Below, piece by piece: positions 36,796 to 47,315 of a stretch of DNA of 64,000 nt. Under the pieces are notes generated by a model. It ran no database searches. It saw only the letters and a list, made by a program, of their open reading frames with translations, and had not been told where the DNA came from. A program made the translations under genes and the position numbers. The DNA is from Agrobacterium arsenijevicii (GTDB lineage Bacteria; Pseudomonadota; Alphaproteobacteria; Rhizobiales; Rhizobiaceae), in NCBI GenBank assembly GCA_000949895.1, contig JWIT01000013.1, forward strand, positions 90,051-154,050, read 5' to 3'. How positions within the stretch are numbered: position 1 is the stretch's first letter; each line of letters opens with the position of its first letter.

Positions 36796-38616
36796 TCAGA
36801 CTGCGAGCTTCGACTTTTCGAAACGCTTGCGATCGTTGGCGTCGAGGAACATCTTGCGCAGACGGATGGACTTCGGCGTGACTTCCATCAGCTCGTCTTC
36901 CTGGATCCAGGAAAGAGCGCGATCGAGCGTCATGCGGATCGGCGGCGTCAGCTTGACGGCTTCGTCCTTGCCGGCGGCGCGGATGTTGGTCAGCTGCTTG
37001 CCCTTCAGCACGTTCACTTCGAGATCGTTGTCGCGTGTGTGAATGCCGATGATCATGCCTGCATAGACCTTTTCACCCGGCTCGATGATCATCGGGCCGC
37101 GATCTTCAAGGTTGAACATGGCGTAGGCGACGGCTTCGCCCGAACCGTTCGACAGCAGGACGCCGTTGACGCGACCGGCGATCTGGCCCTTGAAGGGCTG
37201 ATAATCATGGAACAGACGGTTCATGATCGCCGTACCGCGCGTATCGGTCAACAGTTCCGACTGGTAGCCGATGAGGCCACGGGTCGGTGCGTAGAACTTC
37301 AGACGAACGCGATTGCCACCGGAAGGGCGAAGCTCGGCCATTTCAGCCTTGCGCTCGGACATCTTCTGAACGACGACACCGGAATGCTCGTCATCGACGT
37401 CGATCACAACTTCTTCGATCGGCTCCAGCAGGGTGCCGTTGTCATCCTTGTGCATCACGACGCGCGGACGCGAAACGGCAAGCTCGAAGCCTTCGCGACG
37501 CATGGTTTCGATCAGAACTGCCAGCTGCAATTCGCCACGGCCGGAAACGAAGAACGAGTCCTTGCCTTCAGCCTCTTCGATCTTCAGCGCGACGTTGCCT
37601 TCGGCTTCCTTGAACAGACGGTCGCGGATGACGCGGCTCGTGACCTTGTCGCCTTCGGTGCCAGCAAGCGGGCTGTCGTTAACGATGAACGACATGGTAA
37701 CGGTCGGCGGGTCGATCGGCTGCGCGGTCATCGCTTCGGTGACGGAAGGATCACAGAAGGTGTCGGCAACAGTGCCCTTGGAAAGACCGGCGATGGCAAC
37801 GATGTCACCCGCATGGGCCTCATCGATTGCGGTGCGCTCGATGCCGCGGAAGGCGAGGATCTTGGAAATACGACCGGTTTCGATCGTCTTGCCGTCCTGA
37901 CCAAGCACCTTCACGGCCTGGTTCGGCTTGATCGAACCGGAGGCGATGCGGCCGGTGATGATACGGCCCAGGAAGGGGTTGGCTTCGAGGATCGTGCCGA
38001 TCAGACGGAACGGACCTTCTTCGACCGTGGGCTCCGGAACATGTTCGAGAACCAGATCGAGCAACGGCGCAAGACCCTGATCCTTCGGACCTTCCGGGTT
38101 GACGTTCATCCAGCCGTCACGACCGGAACCGTAAAGGATCGGGAAGTCGAGCTGCTCGTCGGTAGCGTCGAGGTTTGCAAAGAGGTCGAAAACTTCATTG
38201 ATGACTTCTTCATGGCGGCCATCCGGACGGTCGATCTTGTTGATCGCAACGATCGGGCGAAGACCAACCTTCAGCGCCTTGCTGACGACGAACTTCGTCT
38301 GCGGCATCGGGCCTTCGGAACTATCGACCAGAACGATCGCGCCATCCACCATCGACAGGATACGCTCAACTTCACCACCGAAGTCGGCGTGGCCGGGGGT
38401 GTCGACGATGTTGATGCGAACACCCTTCCACTCCACCGAGGTCGCCTTGGCGAGAATGGTGATGCCGCGTTCCTTTTCGAGGTCGTTGCTATCCATCACA
38501 CGTTCTGCAACGCGCTGGTTATCGCGGAACGAACCGGACTGCTTCAGAAGCTCGTCAACGAGCGTCGTTTTTCCATGGTCAACGTGCGCGATGATCGCGA
38601 TGTTGCGAATTGCCAT
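36796..38616 (-). CDS. typA: Ribosome-associated GTPase TypA/BipA
   Basis: A 606-residue translational GTPase. The G domain has AHVDHGKTTL (G1, about 10-19), RGITILAK (G2), DTPGHADFGG (G3) and NKIDRPDGR (G4). The C-terminal half resembles EF-G domains III/V with TRGLIGYQSELLTDTRG and SGRGELQLAVLIETMRREG. It assists large-subunit assembly and stress adaptation. A 7-bp hairpin (38657-38675) lies in its upstream leader. Confidence 0.96.
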   Translation of the reverse strand: MAIRNIAIIAHVDHGKTTLVDELLKQSGSFRDNQRVAERVMDSNDLEKERGITILAKATSVEWKGVRINIVDTPGHADFGGEVERILSMVDGAIVLVDSSEGPMPQTKFVVSKALKVGLRPIVAINKIDRPDGRHEEVINEVFDLFANLDATDEQLDFPILYGSGRDGWMNVNPEGPKDQGLAPLLDLVLEHVPEPTVEEGPFRLIGTILEANPFLGRIITGRIASGSIKPNQAVKVLGQDGKTIETGRISKILAFRGIERTAIDEAHAGDIVAIAGLSKGTVADTFCDPSVTEAMTAQPIDPPTVTMSFIVNDSPLAGTEGDKVTSRVIRDRLFKEAEGNVALKIEEAEGKDSFFVSGRGELQLAVLIETMRREGFELAVSRPRVVMHKDDNGTLLEPIEEVVIDVDDEHSGVVVQKMSERKAEMAELRPSGGNRVRLKFYAPTRGLIGYQSELLTDTRGTAIMNRLFHDYQPFKGQIAGRVNGVLLSNGSGEAVAYAMFNLEDRGPMIIEPGEKVYAGMIIGIHTRDNDLEVNVLKGKQLTNIRAAGKDEAVKLTPPIRMTLDRALSWIQEDELMEVTPKSIRLRKMFLDANDRKRFEKSKLAV

Positions 38617-38707
38617 TGTTCAAAATCTCTGAGGTTGGGCGCTACCGTCGTGAGATGCGCCAATTTAGTTTGGCGCGCTCATAACCTTTTTTTTGCAAAT
38701 GCGAAAG

Positions 38708-38729
38708 GGGGGCATTGTCATATGCCCCC
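38708..38729 (-). terminator. Probable terminator of the M3 peptidase gene
   Basis: An 8-bp stem GGGGGCAT (38708-38715 with 38722-38729), 37 bases past the peptidase stop. On the reverse strand only CTTTC follows, so termination may be partial. Confidence 0.5.
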
Positions 38730-38765
38730 TGCGTTGAGGTTCTAGCTCAAGAATATGACAGTCTT

Positions 38766-40826
38766 TTATACGAGGCCGCGCTTCAAAAGCATGGCCTCCG
38801 GACTTGGCATCTTGCCGCGAAAAGCGAGATAGGCCTCCTCCGGATCAATCGAGCCGCCGACGGAGTAGATATTGTCTTTCAGCCTGCGCGCCATCTCGCC
38901 ATCGAAGGCATTACCGGTTTCCTCGAAGGCAGAAAACGCATCGGCGTCCAGCACCTCCGACCACATGTAGGAATAATAACCGGCCGAATAACCATCACCG
39001 GAAAACACATGCTGGAAATGCGGCGTCGCATGCCGCATGACGATGGACTTCGGCATGTTCAGGGCGGAAAGCACCTCGCCTTGCACGACCATGGGATCGC
39101 CAACGCTTTCGCGGGTATGGAAGGCCATGTCGACGATGGCAGAAGAGGTGAACTCGACAGTGCTGAAACCGGCATTGAAGGTCCGGGCCGCCAGAACCTT
39201 GTCCAGCAGAGCCTTCGGCATCGGCGCGCCGGTTTCATAGTGCAGGGCGTATTTTTCCAGAATTTCCGGCACGGTCAGCCAATGTTCGTAAAGCTGCGAC
39301 GGCAACTCGACGAAATCGCGCGAGACACCCGTTCCGGAAACGGAAGGATAGGTGACATTGGATAACATGCCGTGCAGGGCGTGACCGAATTCGTGAAACA
39401 GCGTGCGCGCATCGTCCAGCGAAAGCAGCGCAGGTTTTCCCTCGGCCGGTTTTGCGAAATTGCAGACATTGTAGATGATCGGTATTTCGCCGACTGTACC
39501 GTTCTTCAAAGGCAACTTGTGCTGCGACTGGAACGAACTCATCCACGCGCCGGAACGCTTGGAGGGACGGGCGAAATAATCGCCGAGGAACATGGCTTTC
39601 AGATCACCCTTGTCGTCACGGATCTCGAAAACCCGCACATCCGGGTGATAGGCGGCAACGCCCTTTGTTTCGACGGCACGAATTGCAAAGAGCCGGTTGG
39701 CCACATCGAAGCAGGCCTCGATGATCTTTTCCAGTTGCAGATAGGGCTTCAATTCAGTCTCGGAGAAGCTGAATTTCCGCGCCCGCAGCTTTTCCGCATA
39801 GTGGCGCCAGTCCCAGGGCATGACCTCGTGGTTCTTGCCTTCCTCGATGATGAGGGCGGTAAGTTCAGCCTCTTCCTCACCTGCGCGAAACACGGCCTTT
39901 TCCCAGACCTGACCCAGAAGGCCGTTCACGGCATCCGGCGTCTTCGCCATCGTGTCATCCAGCTTGTAGGCGGCAAAATTCTTGTAGCCGAGAAGCTTCG
40001 CCTTTTCCTCACGCAGTTCCAGCGTGCGGTGGACGATCTCGCGATTGTCGGTCTCACCGCCGTTTTCGCCGCGCGCTGCCCATGCCTTGAAAGCCTGTTC
40101 ACGCAAATCGCGGCGCTCGGAAAAGGTCAGGAAAGGCTCGATGATGGAGCGGGAAAGGGTAACGGCGAATTTGCCGTCCTCGCCATGCTCGCGAGCGGCG
40201 CCCGCCATCGCGTCGCGCAGAAAACCGGGAATGCCAGCAAGCTCGTCGTCAGTGGAAAGCAAAAGCTTCCAGCTTTTTTCATCCGCCAGCACATTCTGCC
40301 CGAATTTAGCGCCGAGACCGGCAAGCTCCTCGTTGATCGCCGCCAGCCGTTCCTGCGGGCCTTTCTGCAACTTAGCGCCGGAGCGCACGAAACCCTTCCA
40401 GTGCCGTTGGAGAACGCGCTTTTCCTCGCCTGTCAGGGCAAGCGCCTCTCGCTTTTCCCACAGCGTGTCGATGCGTTTGAACAGCGCCTCGTTCATACCG
40501 ATCTTTGAATAGTGCCGCGACATTTTCGGAGCTATTTCCCGCTCCAGCGCCTGAATGTTGGCATTGGTGTGTGCGCCAGCCCGGTTCCAGAACAGCGCCG
40601 AAATGCGCGAAAGCTCGTCTCCGGCAATTTCGAGTGCGGTCACGGTGTTTTCGAAGGTCGGCGCCTGTGGATTGCCGGCAATCGCATCGATTTCCTGCTC
40701 GTGGGACAAAAGAGCGGCTTCGAAGGCCGGGGCAAAATCCTCATCCTTGACCGCATCGAATTTCGGCAGACCGTTCTGACCGTTCCAGTTAACGAGTGCG
40801 GGATAGGGCGCGGTCTTGGATGGCAT
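38766..40826 (-). CDS. M3-family metallopeptidase (oligopeptidase A / Dcp type)
   Basis: A 686-residue zinc peptidase degrading cytosolic peptides. The zinc motif HEFGH (478-482) in RTLFHEFGHALHGML has its third ligand at E507 in SRDFVELPSQLYEHW. ATG 40826 follows AAGGAAG closely; the 44-codon extension upstream lacks similarity. The sequence fits the peptidyl-dipeptidase/oligopeptidase A group and I cannot choose between them by eye. Confidence 0.92.
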   Translation of the reverse strand: MPSKTAPYPALVNWNGQNGLPKFDAVKDEDFAPAFEAALLSHEQEIDAIAGNPQAPTFENTVTALEIAGDELSRISALFWNRAGAHTNANIQALEREIAPKMSRHYSKIGMNEALFKRIDTLWEKREALALTGEEKRVLQRHWKGFVRSGAKLQKGPQERLAAINEELAGLGAKFGQNVLADEKSWKLLLSTDDELAGIPGFLRDAMAGAAREHGEDGKFAVTLSRSIIEPFLTFSERRDLREQAFKAWAARGENGGETDNREIVHRTLELREEKAKLLGYKNFAAYKLDDTMAKTPDAVNGLLGQVWEKAVFRAGEEEAELTALIIEEGKNHEVMPWDWRHYAEKLRARKFSFSETELKPYLQLEKIIEACFDVANRLFAIRAVETKGVAAYHPDVRVFEIRDDKGDLKAMFLGDYFARPSKRSGAWMSSFQSQHKLPLKNGTVGEIPIIYNVCNFAKPAEGKPALLSLDDARTLFHEFGHALHGMLSNVTYPSVSGTGVSRDFVELPSQLYEHWLTVPEILEKYALHYETGAPMPKALLDKVLAARTFNAGFSTVEFTSSAIVDMAFHTRESVGDPMVVQGEVLSALNMPKSIVMRHATPHFQHVFSGDGYSAGYYSYMWSEVLDADAFSAFEETGNAFDGEMARRLKDNIYSVGGSIDPEEAYLAFRGKMPSPEAMLLKRGLV

Positions 40827-41002
40827 TTCATCTTCCTTGTACAATTCCGGTTTAAGCCCATATGGGCACGCCTCCACCACCAATTCAATATGCCGGAATT
40901 TGATGTGGAATACGCAATCACTGCCGCCACCAAGTATTGACCGGCATGATGATGGCATGTTTTGATTTCTCGCAATAATATCCCATGATGGAGATATGTA
41001 TT

Positions 41003-41428
41003 ATGGAGATTTATTCTTTAAGGTCTGCTAATAGTTTCCTTTTCAGGGACAACCCCAGAAACACCAAATCCGTGGGAAGTACCGATTTCGGCAAGGCAAC
41101 CCCGTCCGACGCGGCCACCGGCTTTGAAGAGACCATAGACCGCATCGATTTCACCCGTGTCAGCCCCAGGCAATTGCGAGAAATCGCACAGGAATATTAC
41201 GATACGGGGAAAATCAGCCACGATACCTGGCTTGAGCTTTCGTCCGAACTTCCGGCACAGACGCTGAATGCCAATGGCGAGGTGATCGACATTGCCGACG
41301 TGACCGACGACACGAATTTCGACTTCGTGACGTATTTTTCCGACCGGATCGAAATTGCCCGTTCCATCGGCACGACGGATGAAGTGGAAAAAATGCAGGA
41401 CGTCTTGTCTTTTTTTGCCTCGACGTGA
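41003..41428 (+). CDS. Hypothetical acidic soluble protein
   Basis: A 141-residue protein that I do not recognise. It has no signal peptide, membrane helix or cysteine. It is acidic and largely helical in its middle (FTRVSPRQLREIAQEYYDTG) with a C-terminal helix (TTDEVEKMQDVLSFF). ATG 41003 is chosen because GGAG lies ten bases upstream; ATGs at 40985 and 40988 are alternatives. It stands alone between the M3 peptidase and marR, both more than 130 bp away. Confidence 0.6.
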   Translation: MEIYSLRSANSFLFRDNPRNTKSVGSTDFGKATPSDAATGFEETIDRIDFTRVSPRQLREIAQEYYDTGKISHDTWLELSSELPAQTLNANGEVIDIADVTDDTNFDFVTYFSDRIEIARSIGTTDEVEKMQDVLSFFAST

Positions 41429-41533
41429 TGATGACAGGCAAAGTTGCTGGACGTCCCGCAATCAAACTGACGAATACTTTACTCGATTTTCGATAATATG
41501 ATTTATGCACCATTGCTTATCGCCCGGAAGTTA

Positions 41534-41548
41534 GTAAGGCTGACTTAC
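41534..41548 (+). promoter_or_regulatory. Candidate MarR operator
   Basis: GTAAG-GCTGA-CTTAC, a 5-bp inverted repeat ending 13 bases before the marR start. MarR proteins commonly repress their own gene from such sites near the start, and this may overlap the promoter and leader. Confidence 0.4.
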
Positions 41549-41561
41549 GAAAAGGCGAAGC

Positions 41562-42020
41562 ATGGGCACTAAACGCGAAAAAGATTCACTGGCATTTTTG
41601 CTGAACAGCGGCGCACGTCTGCTGAACAGTGCATTTGAGCGCCGTATCTCCGAAGCCGGACTGGGCCTGACCCCCGGCGAGGCGCGCGCATTGCTGACGG
41701 TTGCGGTTGTCGATGGCAGCAAACAGGCGGACATCGCCGCCCGTCTCGGCATCGAACCCATGACGATCTGCGCCTATCTCGACAAGTTGCAGTCGCTCAA
41801 TCTTATAGAACGCCAGCAGGACCCGCAGGACAGGCGCTCCAAACGCATCGTCCTGACGAAAACCTCCGCCGACATGCTGGAAGCCGTCGGGCAGGAAATC
41901 GACCAGCTCGTTCTTCAGGCCACACAGGGGCTGAACGAAGAAGAAGTCGCCCTTTTCCGCAGCTTCCTGCAGACGCTTCGCAACAATCTGCAACCGGAAC
42001 ATCCGGTCCAGAACGGCTGA
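41562..42020 (+). CDS. MarR-family transcriptional regulator
   Basis: A 152-residue winged-helix repressor: GEARALLTVAVVDGSKQADIAARLGIEPMTICAYLDKLQSL is the helix-turn-helix, and QDPQDRRSKRIVLT the wing with the conserved D-x-R-x-x-R-x-x-x-L-T pattern. It lies 21 bases before the Bcr-type exporter in the same direction, the usual arrangement for an exporter controlled by its neighbour. Confidence 0.92.
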   Translation: MGTKREKDSLAFLLNSGARLLNSAFERRISEAGLGLTPGEARALLTVAVVDGSKQADIAARLGIEPMTICAYLDKLQSLNLIERQQDPQDRRSKRIVLTKTSADMLEAVGQEIDQLVLQATQGLNEEEVALFRSFLQTLRNNLQPEHPVQNG

Positions 42021-42041
42021 TCGCAATTGTCAAAAACCATC

Positions 42042-43220
42042 ATGTCCAAAAAGCGCACGGCACTGCTCGGCGCGTTTCTGACGGCGCTGGCGCCTATTTC
42101 CATGTCGATCTACACACCGGCCATGCCGGAACTGACACGGGCTTTCGCAACCACCGAGTCCGCCGTAAAACTCAGCCTCTCGCTCTATTTTGCCGGTTTC
42201 GCCATAGCCCAACTGCTTGCGGGGCCGGCCTCCGATGCCTTCGGGCGGCGCAAAGCGAGCCTCTTCTTCCTCTCGATCTTTCTGGGCGGCGGCTTGCTCG
42301 CCATCTTTGCCCCGACGATTGAAGTGCTGCTCTTTGCCCGGCTGGTTCAGGGCATCGGTGCCTCCGTCGGCATGACGGTGGCGCGCGCCGTGGTGCGCGA
42401 CCAATTCACCGGTGCGGAAGCCTCCAGCATCATGAACCTCATCGGCATCATGCTCGCCGTTGGTCCCGCTCTTGGGCCGACGATCGGCGGGCTTTCGCTT
42501 GCGGCTTTCGGCTGGCAATCGGTGTTTTTCCTCATGGCCGGCCTCGGAGCCATCGCCATTCTATCCGTGGTGCTTTTCCTGCGTGAAACGACGGTGCCGG
42601 ACAAAAGCAGGATCCGACCCCGACGCCTTCTGTCGGCCTATGGCACGTTGCTGATGCAGCCGCGTTTTCTCCTGGCTGCCCTCGTGCTCGGCGGCTCCAT
42701 CGGCGCGCTTTATGCGCAAGCCACCATGCTCACCTTCATCCTCATCAATAAGGTCGGCATGTCCCCAACCGCCTTCGGTGTCGGAATGCTGATGCAGACC
42801 GGCGCCTATTTCTTCGGCTCCATCGCCCTGCGTTATATCGCGCCGAGGCTGGGCGACCGCCGTTCGGTCATGCTTGGCCTCTGTTTTTCCGGCACAGGCG
42901 GTCTTCTCATCATGCTGTCGGTGTTTCTGGTGCCGCCATCCTTCCTTTCCATCATGGGGCCTGTCGCGGTGGCGACAGTCGGGATTGCGCTGTTGACGCC
43001 TTCGATGGTCACGGCAGCACTTGCCCCCTTTCCGCATATCGCCGGCTCGGCATCGGCCATGATGGGCTTCATCCAGATGGGATCGGGTTTTGCGGGCGGG
43101 ACTGCGGCCTCACTCATCGGTTCGCCGCTGATCGGCTTCGGCATCATCATCCCGGTGATGGAATTCATGGCCGTTGCCAGTTACATCGGTTTCCGTATCG
43201 TCTCCAAAAGAGAGACATGA
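42042..43220 (+). CDS. Bcr/CflA-family multidrug efflux MFS transporter
   Basis: A 392-residue transporter with about twelve helices. The N-terminal FLTALAPISMSIYTPAMPEL, the motif-A loop GPASDAFGRRKASLFF and GIGASVGMTVARAVVRDQFTG are typical of the Bcr/CflA drug-H+ antiporters. ATG 42042 is preferred to an in-frame TTG at 42027; neither has a strong ribosome-binding site. Probably co-transcribed with and controlled by the adjacent MarR protein. Confidence 0.92.
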   Translation: MSKKRTALLGAFLTALAPISMSIYTPAMPELTRAFATTESAVKLSLSLYFAGFAIAQLLAGPASDAFGRRKASLFFLSIFLGGGLLAIFAPTIEVLLFARLVQGIGASVGMTVARAVVRDQFTGAEASSIMNLIGIMLAVGPALGPTIGGLSLAAFGWQSVFFLMAGLGAIAILSVVLFLRETTVPDKSRIRPRRLLSAYGTLLMQPRFLLAALVLGGSIGALYAQATMLTFILINKVGMSPTAFGVGMLMQTGAYFFGSIALRYIAPRLGDRRSVMLGLCFSGTGGLLIMLSVFLVPPSFLSIMGPVAVATVGIALLTPSMVTAALAPFPHIAGSASAMMGFIQMGSGFAGGTAASLIGSPLIGFGIIIPVMEFMAVASYIGFRIVSKRET

Positions 43221-43254
43221 AAAAACCCGCAGGCGTTGCCACCTGCGGGTTTTT
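43220..43254. terminator. Bidirectional terminator between the Bcr exporter and argG
   Basis: AAAAACCCGCAGG (43221-43233) pairs with 43242-43254 around an 8-base loop. A-runs on one side and T-runs on the other allow termination in both directions between the two convergent genes. Confidence 0.9.
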
Positions 43255-43275
43255 CTAATTCACGCTTCAGCAGAA

Positions 43276-44499
<1,224 letters not shown>

Positions 44500-44838
44500 T
44501 GTGATGTCCATCTGCATGATGACGGCATCAGAGTACCGCCATTTCCTTGGGATTTCGGCACTTTTACAGTGCAACCCGAAAACTGTGAAGCGATTTTCGG
44601 AAAAGATGCCCGACAAAACAACGAATAGGACGAAAGGGCAATAGGCATTTGCGAAAGGTCAAATCCCCGCAACAGCTCGTCATGACTGGAACGAACGGAT
44701 TGTCACATGCATTATGCGGTTTCGCGCTTTAACATGGAGCGGCGCGATCGACTTGAAGACCGTGAATGAAGCCAATCAGGGTTCAGGCAACGTTGCAAAC
44801 GGCTGGAAACAGCAAAAAACGACGCGAAGGGAAAACCT
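44500..44838. other. Gene-free divergent region between argG and an SDR gene
   Basis: These 339 bp hold the promoters of both divergent genes. A TTGACC on the reverse strand near 44660 is a possible argG -35, but no -10 at good spacing was found. I see no long repeat, terminator, RNA gene or arginine-type operator that I can support. Confidence 0.45.
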
Positions 44839-45693
44839 ATGACGACCATCCACCCCGCATTCAAGGAAGATAATGTCGCTGTCATCACCGGCGCGGCCTC
44901 CGGTATCGGACTTGCCGCCGCCCGAAAATTCGCCGGTTTCGGCATGAGCGTCGTGCTCGTCGATCTCGACGGCGACAGGCTCGCCGCGGCGCACGCGGAT
45001 ATTCTGACCGTCGCCAAAGACGGCGAGGCACAGATCGTCGCAATACCGACCGACGTATCGAAGCTCGATGAGCTGGAGGCCTTGGAGCGCGCCGTCATCC
45101 AGCGTTTCGGGCGGGTTCACGTATTGATGAACAATGCCGGCATCCAGCCGGGCAGCGCCATCTTCGGCGCACAGGCCAATTGGGAAAAAGTCATCAACGT
45201 CAACCTGATGGGCGTCGTGAATGGCAGCCGGGTGTTCGGGCAGGGCATGGTCGCCCATGGCGAGGCCTCGCTGATCATCAATACCGGCTCGAAACAGGGC
45301 ATCACCACTCCGCCGGGCGATCCGGCCTACAATGTCTCGAAGGCCGGCGTCAAAGCCTTCACGGAAGCGCTTCAGCACGAGCTGCGCAATATTCCGAACG
45401 GCGCGGTTTCCGCCCATCTTCTGATCCCCGGCTTCGTCTTCACCGGCCTGACCGCCCACGGCAGAACGGAAAAACCCGCGGGGGCATGGACCGGCGAACA
45501 GACCGTCGATTTCATGATCGAGAGCATCGGCAAGGGTGATTTCTACATTCTCTGCCCGGACGGCGAAGTGGATCGTCCGACGGACGAGAAACGAATTCTC
45601 TGGGCCGCTCAAGACATCGTCCACAACCGTCCGCCGCTGTCGCGCTGGCACACGGAATATTCCGCCGCCTTCACCACCTTCCTCAAAAACTGA
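44839..45693 (+). CDS. Short-chain dehydrogenase/reductase
   Basis: A 284-residue SDR. Cofactor motif TGAASGIG (17-24), D42 after strand 2 suggesting NAD rather than NADP, NNAG (98-101), and the catalytic set S151, Y164 and K168 in INTGSKQG and PAYNVSKAG. The C-terminal tail is longer than the classical 250 residues. Substrate unknown. A GC-rich hairpin follows it and a LysE-type exporter gene lies 134 bases downstream. Confidence 0.92.
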   Translation: MTTIHPAFKEDNVAVITGAASGIGLAAARKFAGFGMSVVLVDLDGDRLAAAHADILTVAKDGEAQIVAIPTDVSKLDELEALERAVIQRFGRVHVLMNNAGIQPGSAIFGAQANWEKVINVNLMGVVNGSRVFGQGMVAHGEASLIINTGSKQGITTPPGDPAYNVSKAGVKAFTEALQHELRNIPNGAVSAHLLIPGFVFTGLTAHGRTEKPAGAWTGEQTVDFMIESIGKGDFYILCPDGEVDRPTDEKRILWAAQDIVHNRPPLSRWHTEYSAAFTTFLKN

Positions 45694-45702
45694 ATGCTCT
45701 GG

Positions 45703-45730
45703 GCCGCCGCGATTTGAACGTTGCGGCGGC
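45703..45730 (+). terminator. Possible terminator after the SDR gene
   Basis: GCCGCCGC (45703-45710) pairs with 45723-45730 around a 12-base loop, ten bases past the stop. No T-run follows, so termination would be Rho-dependent or weak. Confidence 0.4.
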
Positions 45731-45827
45731 GTTCCGCCTTTGCTCCGATATGCCCACGCGCAAAAACATTGGCAGAAACACGAATTCGCGTTAAGCAACG
45801 GCAATCTCCAGTTTTACGGGTGCCGCA

Positions 45828-46475
45828 ATGGATTTCGTTCCGAGCCTGCCAACACTTGCCGCTTTCACCGTCGCCATTCTGCTTCTGGCGGTAACGCCCG
45901 GGCCTGACATGACGCTGTGGATCAGCCGGTCAATACGCGAGGGCCGGGCAGCGGGTTTCATGACCCTTGTGGGAACCAATCTCGGCATCACCGTGCATAC
46001 GATGTTGGTCGCCTTCGGTGTCGCCGCCCTCATCGTCGCATCTCCGACAGCCTTCCTGATCCTGAAGACCGGCGGGGCCGCCTATCTGGTCTGGCTCGCC
46101 ATTCAGGCGATCCGCAAGGGTTCGGATTTCGTGATGGTCAAGACCACGGGCGAAAAACCGCAATCCTCGCTGAAATCGGCGTTGCTGAACGGCATCTGGG
46201 TCAATCTCCTGAACCCGAAGGTCATCATCTTTTTCATGACCTTCCTGCCGCAATTCGTCAGCGCGTCCGATCCGCACGTCACCGGCAAGCTGATTTTCCT
46301 TGGGCTCTGGTCCATCATCGTGGCGCTGCCGATCGGCATCGGCATCGTTGTTGCCGCCGATGTTCTATCCGCCTGGCTGCAACGCAACCGAAAGGTTCTG
46401 CGCGGGCTGGACTATACGATCGCCGGTGTCTTTTCGCTTTTCGCCGTCAAGATTTTTCTCACGCAGACGCGCTAA
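45828..46475 (+). CDS. LysE/RhtB-family amino-acid exporter
   Basis: A 215-residue membrane protein with six helices, the classical TPGPDMTLWISRSIREGRAAG signature near residue 25 and GIWVNLLNPKVIIFFMTFLPQF. Unlike the copy inside the suc operon it keeps the usual PGPD loop. Its substrate is unknown; no adjacent LysR-type regulator is present. Confidence 0.9.
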   Translation: MDFVPSLPTLAAFTVAILLLAVTPGPDMTLWISRSIREGRAAGFMTLVGTNLGITVHTMLVAFGVAALIVASPTAFLILKTGGAAYLVWLAIQAIRKGSDFVMVKTTGEKPQSSLKSALLNGIWVNLLNPKVIIFFMTFLPQFVSASDPHVTGKLIFLGLWSIIVALPIGIGIVVAADVLSAWLQRNRKVLRGLDYTIAGVFSLFAVKIFLTQTR

Positions 46476-46483
46476 CGGACAAA

Positions 46484-46509
46484 CAAAAAAGGCGCCCGCA
46501 GGCGCCTTT
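46484..46509. terminator. Terminator between the LysE gene and the ABC importer
   Basis: AAAGGCGCC (46488-46496) pairs with 46501-46509 with loop CGCA. On the reverse strand it is followed by TTTTTTG, closing the ABC operon; it may also act on the LysE transcript. Confidence 0.85.
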
Positions 46510-46520
46510 CGGGTAAGTCA

Positions 46521-47315
46521 TCAGCCAATCAACAGCTCATCGTCATCGAGCGTCTGGCCGCGTATCTTGCGGAACATGTCGATCAGGTCTTCGACTTCCA
46601 GATCCTTGCGGCTGTCACCGGAGACGTCGAGCACGATTTCGCCGGCATGCAGCATGATCGTGCGGGTGCCATAATCCAGTGCCTGACGCATGGAATGGGT
46701 AACCATGAGCGTCGTCAGCTTGCGCTCGGAAACCACCTTGCGGGTCAGCTCCATCACAAATTCCGCCATGCCCGGATCAAGTGCCGCCGTATGCTCGTCA
46801 AGCAGCAGAACATCCGAGCCGGAAAGCGTCGCCATGACAAGCGAGACCGCCTGCCTCTGCCCGCCGGACAACAGGTCCATGCGGTCCTTCAGGCGATTTT
46901 CCAGACCTAGATTAAGCGAGGCGATACGTTCCTTGAAGAAATCCCGCCTGCCGCGTCCAAGCGCTGGCAACAACCCGCGACGCTCGCCGCGGGACGCCGC
47001 AAGCGCCAGATTTTCCTCGATGGTGAGCGCGCCGCAGCTGCCCGCCAGCGGGTCCTGAAACACGCGTGCCACGCGTCCCGCCCGGCTGGCGGTCGTTTTG
47101 CGTGTGACATCGGCGCCGCCAACCATCACCTTTCCGGCTGTCGGCAGGACGTCACCCGCCAGAACGCCGAGCAGCGTGGATTTGCCAGCACCGTTAGAGC
47201 CGATAACGGTAACGAAGGAACCATCTTCGATGGTAAGATCGATCTTGGCCAGCGCCTGCTTTTGCAACGGCGTGCCGCGCCCGAAGATGACCTGAATGTC
47301 GGAAAGGGAAATCAC
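46521..47315 (-). CDS. ABC importer ATP-binding protein (TrpZ/COG1101-like)
   Basis: A 264-residue ABC ATPase: Walker A GSNGAGKST (about 39-47), signature LSGGQRQAVSLVMA, Walker B VLLLDEHTAALDP with the H-loop in LMVTHSMRQAL. The DEHTAALDP reading and MRQALDYG are typical of the COG1101 subgroup. The GTG start overlaps the permease stop as GTGA, so translation is coupled. It energises the permease and binding protein encoded upstream. Confidence 0.92.
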   Translation of the reverse strand: MISLSDIQVIFGRGTPLQKQALAKIDLTIEDGSFVTVIGSNGAGKSTLLGVLAGDVLPTAGKVMVGGADVTRKTTASRAGRVARVFQDPLAGSCGALTIEENLALAASRGERRGLLPALGRGRRDFFKERIASLNLGLENRLKDRMDLLSGGQRQAVSLVMATLSGSDVLLLDEHTAALDPGMAEFVMELTRKVVSERKLTTLMVTHSMRQALDYGTRTIMLHAGEIVLDVSGDSRKDLEVEDLIDMFRKIRGQTLDDDELLIG

